A stretch of 12,557 nt of DNA, from the NCBI GenBank assembly GCA_964482845.1, contig CAYZZE010000067.1, forward strand, positions 1 through 12,557. Direction: 5' to 3'. The stretch is from VGPI01 sp964482845. GTDB lineage: Bacteria > Cloacimonadota > Cloacimonadia > Cloacimonadales > Cloacimonadaceae. Below the pieces are notes generated by a model that was not told where the DNA came from, searched no databases, and saw only the letters and a list, made by a program, of their open reading frames with translations. Every line of letters begins with the position of its first letter. The first letter of the stretch is position 1. A program made the translations under genes and the position numbers. Shown piece by piece: positions 1 through 7,035 of the stretch.

Positions 1-122
1 GAAGATAAGGGAATGTACCGGTGGCGCAAGTGGCTGGTGCATGTATGATGGAAGCGGGATGGAATCGTATGGTTGCGTATCTCTTGCCATCATCAGCCAC
101 CGATAACGTTAAGAGGTAAGAG

Positions 123-2369
123 ATGATGTGTGCCTGGCGCAATGATGCTTATGCCAAGGTAACCGGTTTGGCAAGATATACCGGTGATATCAAAATCTCC
201 GGTCTGTGCCACGCGGTGCCGGTCTATACGGATGCCGTTCATGCCCGCATTCTGCGGATCCATACGGCGTCGGCGGCAAAAAGTGCGGGAGTTTTGGGCG
301 TTTTTACCGCGTCCGATATTCCCGGAGCGGTCAAATTCGGTCAGATCATCCGCGATTGTCCCACTCTGGCAGGTGACAAGATCCGCAGTCATGGGGACGT
401 GATCGCGCTGGTGGTGGCGGAGACCAGGCAGGAAGCTATGGCGGCGGCAACGCTGGTGAGTTGTGAGATTGAGGAATTGCCTGCGCTCACTGATCCCGAA
501 AGGGCGCTGGATCCCGATACGATAATGATCCATGATGACCGGTCAAGCAACCTGGTCAATGAACATCACGTGCGCCGAGGCGATATCAGTGCCGGCGAGC
601 AAGAATCCGAACACATCCTGGAGGCGGAATTTAGCACCAGCCGGATCGAGCATGCTTATCTGGAACCGGAAACGGCAGTGGCGCGGGTGCGTCCGGATGG
701 GATCGTGGAGATTTATGGCAGTATGCAACATCCTTTTTCCACCCGCCGGTTTGTGGCGTCCACCCTGGGTTTGCCTTTGGCGCGGATCGAGGTCATCGGC
801 ACTCCGATGGGCGGCGGATTTGGCGGCAAGGATGATACGGCAGCGCTGGTATGTGCCCGGGCGGCATTGTGTGCCTGGCTTTTAAAACGCCCGGTCAAGA
901 TCACCTACTCGCGGGAATGGTCTATGCGGGAAAGTTATAAGCGTCACCCATACCGGATGCGATATCGGATGGGTCTGGACAAAGAGGGGAAGATCCGGTT
1001 CGTCAAGATTGACATGCTGGCGGATGGAGGCGCCTATTGTTCTGTCTCACCGTGGGTTACCTGGCGTTCCACGGTTCAGTGTTGCGGCGCTTATGAGGTG
1101 CCCAATGTCCATTGCGATATGCGGGCGGTTTATACGAATAATGTATTTTGTGGAGCTATGCGCGGTTTTGGTTCACCGCAGGTGAATTTTGCCATCGAGC
1201 AACTGATCGAGATGGCGGGTCAGCAAGCGGGTTTGGATGAGGTCACGATCCGGCGGCGGAATATGCTGCATCAGGACTCCGTGACGGTCACCGGCCAGCA
1301 ATTGAGTGATCATACCGTGTCGTTGCAACAGGTGATGGATCGGGTCCTGGAGGGAATTGATTACGTTAATAAGCGGCAGAAGTGCAGTTTTGGCGATCCA
1401 TCTGCCGCGGAATGGTATGGCATCGGCTTTGCCATCAGTTACCGGGGGATGAGTTTGGGTGCCGAAGGAGTGGATTTCAATAGCGCCATTATCAGCGTCC
1501 AGCCGGATGGATCGGTGATCCTGGAAACCGGCATCCACGAAAACGGTCAGGGCTCTGAATCCACCATGATAATCCTGGCAGCCGAACATCTGGGCATCGA
1601 CCGCCAGCATATCATCTACCGGCGCCCCTCCACTTCCGCCATCCCCGACGGAGGCACCACCGTCGCCTCGCGCGGAACTCTGATGGGAGGGGGTGCGGTG
1701 GTCAATGCGTGCAGCATTATCCGGGATAAGTTAGGTTCGATCATTTGCCGCAAACTGGCGGTCGATCCGGCGCATCTGCTTTTCCGGGAAGGGAATGTCT
1801 ATGACGAGAATAACGGCAGACGGCTCTGCAGTTTCAATGAAGCCGTCGCCTGGTGTTATCAGTCGCAGGAATATCCTTATGCCTTCGGTGTGTTTCGAGC
1901 GCCATCAGTGAGTTGGGATGAACATACGGGACAGGGTAATGCCTATTTTACCTGGGTTTATGGATGTCAGGCAGTGGAACTGAAAGTTATTGCCAAGACC
2001 AGACAGATCGTGCTGCTTAATATGGTGGCGGCGCATGATATCGGCAAGGCGATCAATCCGGCCATGCTCAAGGGTCAGTTCTATGGAGGCATGGCAATGG
2101 GCACGGGTTATGCCTTGTTTGAGGAATATCGGCATCAGGATGGCAAAGGGATCAGCAGCAACTTTCATAATTACCGCATCCCGCGGGCGACCGATCTGCC
2201 GCCGATGACGGCAATCATCGTGGAGAACCGCGATCCGCTGTCGCCTTCGGGTGCCAAAGGTATTGGCGAGCCGTCGAATGAACTGATGGCGCCCGCGATC
2301 GCCAATGCGCTATTCCGCGCCACCGGTAAACGCTGGCTGAAGCAACCGATCCGGATCAAAGGAGATTGA
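123..2369 (+). CDS. Xanthine dehydrogenase-family molybdopterin-binding (large) subunit
   Basis: Catalytic subunit of a cytoplasmic molybdenum hydroxylase, which inserts water-derived oxygen into a purine, other N-heterocycle or aldehyde. Seen in the 748-residue product: an N-terminal hammerhead domain opening with DAYAKVTG (8-15), the EPETAVA motif (181-187), the cofactor loop GGGFGGK (230-236), AMRGFGSPQ (345-353), ENGQG (473-477), PDGGTTVASRGT (508-519), and GAKGIGE (710-716) with the expected catalytic Glu716. Length matches E. coli XdhA (about 750) and the order of motifs is complete, so it looks intact. The start at 123 (or the adjacent ATG at 126) follows AAGAGGTAAGAG. The stop lies 1 base before the iron-sulfur subunit gene, so the two are co-transcribed and probably co-assembled. 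The YgeW neighbour favours purine or related heterocycle catabolism, but the substrate cannot be read from sequence. Family is certain; xanthine specificity is inference. Confidence 0.93.
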   Translation: MMCAWRNDAYAKVTGLARYTGDIKISGLCHAVPVYTDAVHARILRIHTASAAKSAGVLGVFTASDIPGAVKFGQIIRDCPTLAGDKIRSHGDVIALVVAETRQEAMAAATLVSCEIEELPALTDPERALDPDTIMIHDDRSSNLVNEHHVRRGDISAGEQESEHILEAEFSTSRIEHAYLEPETAVARVRPDGIVEIYGSMQHPFSTRRFVASTLGLPLARIEVIGTPMGGGFGGKDDTAALVCARAALCAWLLKRPVKITYSREWSMRESYKRHPYRMRYRMGLDKEGKIRFVKIDMLADGGAYCSVSPWVTWRSTVQCCGAYEVPNVHCDMRAVYTNNVFCGAMRGFGSPQVNFAIEQLIEMAGQQAGLDEVTIRRRNMLHQDSVTVTGQQLSDHTVSLQQVMDRVLEGIDYVNKRQKCSFGDPSAAEWYGIGFAISYRGMSLGAEGVDFNSAIISVQPDGSVILETGIHENGQGSESTMIILAAEHLGIDRQHIIYRRPSTSAIPDGGTTVASRGTLMGGGAVVNACSIIRDKLGSIICRKLAVDPAHLLFREGNVYDENNGRRLCSFNEAVAWCYQSQEYPYAFGVFRAPSVSWDEHTGQGNAYFTWVYGCQAVELKVIAKTRQIVLLNMVAAHDIGKAINPAMLKGQFYGGMAMGTGYALFEEYRHQDGKGISSNFHNYRIPRATDLPPMTAIIVENRDPLSPSGAKGIGEPSNELMAPAIANALFRATGKRWLKQPIRIKGD

Positions 2370-2370
2370 C

Positions 2371-2850
2371 ATGGCGGGATATGTAACGGTCAATGAACGT
2401 AAACATCGGATAAATGATGAGATGATGGAGCGGCAATTGCTGGACTGGCTGCGTGAGGACCTGGATCTGACCGGCGCCAAAAATGGCTGTAACGTGGGCG
2501 TTTGCGGCGCTTGCACGGTTTTGGTGGATGGAGAGCCCAGGCGTGCCTGCAAACTGACCTTGTCCGAAGTAACCGGCAAAAGTGTCCTGACCATCGAAGG
2601 GCTTACTCCCGTTGATGGCACCTTGCATCCCGTGCAACAGGCATTTGTCGATGCGGGGGCGATCCAGTGCGGATTTTGCACTCCGGCTATGGTCCTGACA
2701 GCATTCGCGCTGCTGCAAAAATGTCCCCGGCCCACCAACGAGGATGCACGGCATGCAATCAGGGGCAACCTCTGCCGCTGCACCGGATATCAACAGATCA
2801 TCGATGCGATCATGCTCGCCGCTGAGCAGATGACTGAACAAGAGAGGTAA
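2371..2850 (+). CDS. Molybdenum hydroxylase [2Fe-2S] small subunit (XdhC/CoxS type)
   Basis: Electron-transfer subunit that passes electrons from the molybdenum site through two [2Fe-2S] clusters. The 159-residue protein shows the N-terminal plant-ferredoxin-type cluster ligands Cys40, Cys45, Cys48 and Cys60 (pattern C-x4-C-x2-C-x11-C), followed by the C-terminal helical domain with Cys100, Cys103, Cys135 and Cys137 (QCGFC and LCRC motifs). All eight ligands are present and the length is normal for the family (about 150-170). The ribosome-binding site AAAGGAGA sits inside the last codons of the upstream gene and the spacing between genes is 1 base, so the two subunits are translated together. 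The next gene, ygeW, starts 3 bases after the stop. In three-subunit enzymes electrons go on to an FAD subunit, which is not seen in this window. Confidence 0.95.
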   Translation: MAGYVTVNERKHRINDEMMERQLLDWLREDLDLTGAKNGCNVGVCGACTVLVDGEPRRACKLTLSEVTGKSVLTIEGLTPVDGTLHPVQQAFVDAGAIQCGFCTPAMVLTAFALLQKCPRPTNEDARHAIRGNLCRCTGYQQIIDAIMLAAEQMTEQER

Positions 2851-2853
2851 CGT

Positions 2854-4056
2854 ATGTATAGATATGACGATAATTACATTGAGAGCAGATTGCGGGAGAT
2901 GAGCCAGCTCAATCCGGCGCTGCATGGCAGGGATTTCCTTTTGACCTGGGAACAGAGCATGGATACGCTCAAGGCGGTGATGCTTACCGCTGAGATCATG
3001 CAGGCCTTGCATTGGCGCAAGGTCCCGTTTAAGATCTTTGATCATGGCTTGGGGATCTCCATCTTCCGGGACAATTCGACCCGGACGCGCTTCAGTTTTG
3101 CCTCGGCGATGAGCGCATTGGGGCTTGCCTTATCCGAATTGGATGAGGTCAAAAGCCAGATAGCACACGGGGAAACGGTGCGTGAAACGGCAAATATGAT
3201 CTCTTTTCTGACCGAAGTGATCGGCATCCGGGATGATATATATCTCGGCGAGGGTCATTCCTATATGCAGGAAGTGGCGGAGGCAGTGACCGATGGATTT
3301 GACAATAAGGTTCTGGCACAACGCCCAACCCTGGTCAATCTGCAATGCGATCTCGACCATCCCACGCAGAGTTTGTCCGATCTGCTCAAACTCAAGGACT
3401 ACTTTGGCGGCTGGGATGCGCTAAGAGGGAAAAAGATCGCCATGAGTTGGGCATACTCTCCCAGTTATGGCAAGCCGCTTTCCGTGCCCCAAGGCGTGAT
3501 CAATCTGATGACCCGCTTTGGCATGAACGTCCATCTGGCTTATCCGGAAGGGTACGACCTTGTCCCCCAGACCATCATCTCTGCCCAGAGTTTTGCCGGT
3601 CAGAGCGGTGGAAACTTCCGGATCACGCACTCCATGCAGGAGGCATTTGCCGACGCGGACATCGTCTATCCCAAGTCGTGGGCGCCGATGTCGATCATGC
3701 AACAACGCACGGAACTGCTCAAAAAACGTGATAAGGAAGGACTGGCCGCGCTGGAAAAGGCATGTCTGGCGGAAAATGCCAAACACATCGACTGGGAATG
3801 CAATGAAGCTATGATGAAACTGACCAGAGGCGGAAATGCCCTTTATGAACATTGCCTGCCCGCCGATATCAGCGGGGTGTCCTGCCTGCAAGGAGAGGTC
3901 AGCAGGTCCGTCTTTGAAAAATACCGTCTGCATACTTATCAGGAAGCCGGCTACAAGCCCTTTGTCATCGCCGCCATGGTCTTTGTATCCAAGTTGCAGT
4001 ATCCCGCCGAGCGGCTGCAGAGGATTATTGATCCGGCTTCAGAGGTGCCATGGTAA
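2854..4056 (+). CDS. ygeW: YgeW-type knotted carbamoyltransferase
   Basis: A 400-residue member of the aspartate/ornithine carbamoyltransferase superfamily, closest from memory to E. coli YgeW along nearly the whole length. Seen: the carbamoyl-phosphate loop FRDNSTRTRFSFASA (71-85, with Ser75-Thr-Arg-Thr-Arg79), KSQIAHGETVRETANMISF (100-118), the HPTQ motif (169-172), WAYSPSYGKPLSVPQG (199-214), YPKSWAP (272-278) and HCLPADISGVSC (333-344). These blocks are diagnostic for YgeW rather than ArgF or PyrB. The amino-group acceptor is not established. In purine-degradation clusters the enzyme is thought to remove a carbamoyl group from a ureido intermediate, giving carbamoyl phosphate and hence ATP; that role is inference here. 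The start follows AGAGGTAAC and lies 3 bases after the iron-sulfur subunit gene, so it belongs to the same operon. It appears complete. Confidence 0.93.
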   Translation: MYRYDDNYIESRLREMSQLNPALHGRDFLLTWEQSMDTLKAVMLTAEIMQALHWRKVPFKIFDHGLGISIFRDNSTRTRFSFASAMSALGLALSELDEVKSQIAHGETVRETANMISFLTEVIGIRDDIYLGEGHSYMQEVAEAVTDGFDNKVLAQRPTLVNLQCDLDHPTQSLSDLLKLKDYFGGWDALRGKKIAMSWAYSPSYGKPLSVPQGVINLMTRFGMNVHLAYPEGYDLVPQTIISAQSFAGQSGGNFRITHSMQEAFADADIVYPKSWAPMSIMQQRTELLKKRDKEGLAALEKACLAENAKHIDWECNEAMMKLTRGGNALYEHCLPADISGVSCLQGEVSRSVFEKYRLHTYQEAGYKPFVIAAMVFVSKLQYPAERLQRIIDPASEVPW

Positions 4057-4185
4057 TTTTACCGGGGCGCGTTCCACCGGCGCCCTTGAAGTCATCTAAC
4101 AAATAAAACCGGATTCCATCCTGGAAAATAGCGCCGGTGCAAAGCGCTTCTTTGACCGGTGGAATGATAAAATTGGAGTAGATCA
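4057..4185 (+). promoter_or_regulatory. ygeW-PLP gene spacer with competing inverted repeats
   Basis: This 129-base spacer is the only sizeable gap in the operon. TTCCACCGG at 4072-4080 is the exact reverse complement of CCGGTGGAA at 4156-4164, and the overlapping CACCGGCGC at 4075-4083 is the exact reverse complement of GCGCCGGTG at 4131-4139. A local stem GGGCGC (4065-4070) with GCGCCC (4080-4085) also uses the same bases, and a small hairpin TTCCA/TGGAA lies at 4114-4126. The 4072-4085 segment therefore has three possible partners. The 4156-4164 arm ends about 10 bases before the ribosome-binding site TTGGAG of the next gene. No T-run follows any stem, so a classical terminator is unlikely. 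A cis-acting RNA switch or RNA-processing site is possible but unproven. Confidence 0.4.
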
Positions 4186-5634
4186 ATGCCCAAAGTAATG
4201 ACGCATACCTATCCGGAGACCGTGATCAAGAATGCCCGCCGCTGTAAAGAACGCGGGATCATACTGCCGACATTTGCCGAACTGAAAAACCCGAATCTGA
4301 TCTCTCAGGCGATCAAGGAAAAACTCAAATCCATCGGGCTTTGGGATGTGGTTCCGCTCAACCTCTTCCGCATAACCTGGAAAAACGATATCAATACAGG
4401 TCTGTTTGGCAAGGTCAATTACCTGGAGATCCCACCGGAAGTGAGCGGCGTAAAAGCGCGGATCATTGGCTTGGTGGGAAAGTATTTTCCTACGGGTGCG
4501 CATAAGGTGGGAGCGGCTTATGGCTGCCTCGTGCCAAGATTGGTAAGCGGTGAATTTGATCCCGATGTCCACAAGGCGGTCTGGCCTTCCACGGGTAACT
4601 ATTGTCGCGGCGGAGCGTTCGATTGTGCGCTCTTGGGCTGCCACTCGGTGGCCATCCTCCCGGAAGAGATGTCGCAGGAACGCTTTGACTGGTTAAGGGA
4701 GATCGGCTCGGAAGTGATCGCTACTCCCGGCTGTGAGTCCAATGTCAAAGAGATCTATGACCAATGTCATGTACTTAGGCGTGATCCCCAATACGTGATC
4801 CTCAATCAGTTTGACGAATTTGGCAATACCCTGTTTCACTATCATCTCACCGGCTCGGCAATGGCGGAGGTCTTTGAGGATATCAAAAGACCAGCCGATC
4901 GTCTCGCCGCATATGTCTCGGCGACGGGTTCCGCCGGAACCATTGCCGCCGGCGATTATCTGAAAAAGCACTATCCCAGGGTCAGGACCGTTGCGGTGGA
5001 GGCATATGAATGCCCGACCATCCTGATGAACGGATTTGGCGGACACCGCATCGAAGGCATCGGAGACAAGCATATCCCTTGGGTGCATAACGTCCGTAAT
5101 ACCGACGCCGTGGCTGCCATCAGGGATGAGGACTGCATGCGCCTGTTCCGTCTTTTCAATGAGGACAAGGGCAGAGATCTGCTGGCAAAGGAAGGATTCA
5201 CGGCTGACCTGATCAATTCGCTCGACCTGCTGGGCATATCCTCGCTCTGTAATCTTTTGGCGGCGATCAAGACAGCCCGCTATTTTGAAATGAGCGATAA
5301 CGATATTATCTTTACGGTGTTTACCGATGCTGCCGACCTCTATCGTTCGCGTCTCGAAGAACTGAAGGTCAGGCACGGGGAGTATGACTCCATGACCGCC
5401 TTGCGGGATAAGAGCGCGTGTCTCGATGCACAGGGTTATGATAACTTCATGGAACTCGGCTACCGCGAACGTAAGCGCGTCCACAACCTCAAATACTATA
5501 CCTGGGTGGAGCAACAGGGAAAGACCTATGAGGAACTGCTAAGGCAATGGGAGCCGGAGTATTGGGAAGAGACCTACGAGCAAAATATCGACGAGATCGA
5601 TAATGCCATCAGGAGTTTCAACGCCCTTCGATGA
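4186..5634 (+). CDS. Fold-type II PLP-dependent enzyme (YgeW-cluster lyase-like protein)
   Basis: A 482-residue cytoplasmic enzyme of the tryptophan synthase beta/cysteine synthase/threonine dehydratase superfamily. Seen: TGAHKVGAAYG (103-113), where Lys107 is the expected PLP Schiff-base lysine and the context resembles the GAHK of TrpB; PSTGNYCRG (134-142), the asparagine loop facing the cofactor ring; the phosphate-binding loop ATGSAGT (246-252); and the C-terminal segment FTDAADLY (379-386). It is longer than E. coli YgeX (about 400, diaminopropionate ammonia-lyase) and its lysine motif differs, so I do not call it YgeX. It probably carries out an elimination or replacement on an amino acid formed by the hydroxylase/YgeW pathway; the substrate is unknown. 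Its start follows TTGGAG with about 9 bases of spacing. Its last 32 bases overlap the next gene. Confidence 0.85.
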   Translation: MPKVMTHTYPETVIKNARRCKERGIILPTFAELKNPNLISQAIKEKLKSIGLWDVVPLNLFRITWKNDINTGLFGKVNYLEIPPEVSGVKARIIGLVGKYFPTGAHKVGAAYGCLVPRLVSGEFDPDVHKAVWPSTGNYCRGGAFDCALLGCHSVAILPEEMSQERFDWLREIGSEVIATPGCESNVKEIYDQCHVLRRDPQYVILNQFDEFGNTLFHYHLTGSAMAEVFEDIKRPADRLAAYVSATGSAGTIAAGDYLKKHYPRVRTVAVEAYECPTILMNGFGGHRIEGIGDKHIPWVHNVRNTDAVAAIRDEDCMRLFRLFNEDKGRDLLAKEGFTADLINSLDLLGISSLCNLLAAIKTARYFEMSDNDIIFTVFTDAADLYRSRLEELKVRHGEYDSMTALRDKSACLDAQGYDNFMELGYRERKRVHNLKYYTWVEQQGKTYEELLRQWEPEYWEETYEQNIDEIDNAIRSFNALR

Positions 5635-6139
5635 GCTGGTTGCCATCATCCCCGCTGCCGGAAAGGGCAGTCGGTATGGCATACCAAAAGCACAGGCAGT
5701 CATCGAAGGCATAACTTTCCTCGATCTGGTGACAGCAACAATTATCTCTGCCGGCATTGATCGGATCATTGCAGTGACCGGTATCGAAACAGCGGATATG
5801 CTCGCTTCCATCCGGCACGGAATAACACGGGCAAAAGAGACCGCAATGGGCGAGTTCCCCATCCGGGGATTTCTGATCTTTCCGGTGGATCACCCTCTGG
5901 TACGGCCGCAAACCGTGATTGCGCTCTGTTCCTGTTTCCGAGCCAATCCGGAGGCGGTGGTCATCCCACGATACGAGCAGAGAAATGGACATCCCGTGAT
6001 CATCCCTGCATCCATCGACCTTGACTTGCCGGCTTCCCACGGTTTGAGCCAGATCATCCGGGAATCGGATGTAATAACCATCCATCTGGACACTGATGAC
6101 GCAAATGTGATCCGCAACCTGAATAGTCCGGCTGATTAG
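5603..6139 (+). CDS. MobA/MocA-like nucleotidyltransferase (probable molybdenum cofactor maturation)
   Basis: A 178-residue NTP-transferase-fold protein. Seen: the nucleotide-binding loop PAAGKGSRYGIPKA (17-30), the metal-binding VDHP (95-98, Asp96), RNGHPVI (127-133), and an acidic tail with the pattern HLDTDDANVIRNLNSPAD (161-178) resembling the DIDTPED ending of MocA and related cytidylyltransferases. Such enzymes attach CMP (or GMP) to molybdopterin before it is inserted into hydroxylases, which suits its place in an operon with a molybdenum hydroxylase. The ATG at 5603 lies inside the end of the PLP gene (32-base overlap, different frame); no better start exists before the nucleotide loop, so translational coupling is likely. 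It is slightly shorter than typical MocA (about 190). Another sugar- or cofactor-nucleotidyltransferase role cannot be excluded. Confidence 0.8.
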   Translation: MPSGVSTPFDELVAIIPAAGKGSRYGIPKAQAVIEGITFLDLVTATIISAGIDRIIAVTGIETADMLASIRHGITRAKETAMGEFPIRGFLIFPVDHPLVRPQTVIALCSCFRANPEAVVIPRYEQRNGHPVIIPASIDLDLPASHGLSQIIRESDVITIHLDTDDANVIRNLNSPAD

Positions 6140-6330
6140 TGAGGGGATACTTGCCGTCCTTATAAGTCATTGGCGCTCCTATGATATCCAAATGATGAGG
6201 TAAGTGAAGGGGCGCTATCCTACGATGCAAGGGAGATTGTTAAGAATAATTGATTGAAAAAATGGTGATTTTGCTTGCCATTAACACCCGCCACATCATC
6301 ATGACCGCCATCCCATCATGGAGGATAGAC
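6140..6330. other. Intergenic spacer between catabolic operon and two-component genes
   Basis: These 191 bases separate two functionally different gene blocks and so probably hold the promoter of the response regulator gene. I see no convincing -35/-10 pair, no clear Pho box, and no terminator hairpin with a T-run. AATGG at 6261-6265 can pair with CCATT at 6278-6282, giving a weak 5-base stem. An open frame runs in phase with the response regulator from an ATG at 6250, but the regulator's true start is at 6331. Confidence 0.35.
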
Positions 6331-7020
6331 ATGGATAAAATGATCTATATTGTTGAAGATGAGACAGATATACGCGAACTCGTGCAAATGAAACTGCAAC
6401 AGGCAGGATATGGTACGCAGGGCTTCGGATCGGTTATGCCAATGCTGCAGTCATTAAAAAGCATTTCCATCGATTTACTGATACTCGATCTGATGCTGCC
6501 TGATATGGATGGCATGGAGGTCTGCCGTACCCTAAAAAGCGACCCTGCTTATGAGAAACTGCCCATTATCATGCTGACGGCAAGAGTGGATATTACAGAC
6601 CGGGTGCAGGGTCTGGATTGGGGTGCTGATGACTATATCACCAAACCATTTGATAGCGTTGAACTTATAGCGCGGGTGAAAGCAGTTCTGCGTCGCTGTG
6701 AATGGGAAAAGGAGAAAAACGTCTTGACGATCGCATCCGACTTTAAACTGGATTTTAATCGCTATGAAGCATTCCTCTATGGAAATAGGATAGATCTCAC
6801 CCTAACCGAATTTCGCATCCTCCAACTTCTTACCAAACGTCCGGGTTGGGTTTACAGCCGAACGCAAATCCTTGACCATCTCTGGGGCAATGACAAGATC
6901 GTCATCGAGCGCAGTGTGGACGTCCACATCAAGAATCTTCGCGATAAGATCGGCAAATATGCCGGAGCGATCAGGAACGTTCGTGGCGTGGGATACAAGT
7001 TTGACTTCCAGTGTGAGTAG
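6331..7020 (+). CDS. phoB: OmpR/PhoB-family response regulator
   Basis: A 229-residue DNA-binding response regulator. The receiver domain (1-120) shows the acidic pair Glu9-Asp10, phospho-acceptor Asp53 in ILDLMLPD, Thr83 in MLTA and Lys105 in TKPF. The C-terminal winged helix (about 130-229) has the usual LTLTEFRILQLL and RSVDVHIKNLRDKIG segments and ends with RNVRGVGYKF. The start at 6331 is chosen because GGAGGA (6320-6325) lies 5 bases upstream and the receiver fold begins right after it; an in-frame ATG at 6250 would add 27 residues without domain support. The kinase gene follows 15 bases downstream. The name phoB rests on the PhoR-like kinase and the facing pst-phoU operon; the family itself is certain, the phosphate role is inference. 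Confidence 0.9.
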   Translation: MDKMIYIVEDETDIRELVQMKLQQAGYGTQGFGSVMPMLQSLKSISIDLLILDLMLPDMDGMEVCRTLKSDPAYEKLPIIMLTARVDITDRVQGLDWGADDYITKPFDSVELIARVKAVLRRCEWEKEKNVLTIASDFKLDFNRYEAFLYGNRIDLTLTEFRILQLLTKRPGWVYSRTQILDHLWGNDKIVIERSVDVHIKNLRDKIGKYAGAIRNVRGVGYKFDFQCE

Positions 7021-7035
7021 TTAAGCAGGGCTGCA

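Noticed and set aside
1..122. Short open frames before the hydroxylase gene, including one from 9 to 119 whose TAA lies 3 bases before the ATG at 123.
   Set aside because: The frame is closed by a TAA at 6-8 and gives only about 36 residues with no recognisable motif; another frame ends in TGA at 46-48. Any of them could be the tail of an upstream gene, but none can be supported.
4693..5514. A 273-codon open frame on the minus strand opposite the PLP gene, the longest of several antisense frames.
   Set aside because: It mirrors the codon structure of a clear enzyme gene, has no recognisable motif and no operon context, so it is a shadow frame.
6263..6278. A sigma-54-like promoter (TGG ... 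TTGC) upstream of the response regulator.
   Set aside because: The spacing between the GG and GC elements is 11 bases rather than the required 10, and the flanking consensus bases are poor.
6250..6330. An upstream in-frame start that would extend the response regulator by 27 residues.
   Set aside because: The receiver domain begins right after the ATG at 6331, which has a strong GGAGGA site 5 bases upstream; the extension has no domain content.
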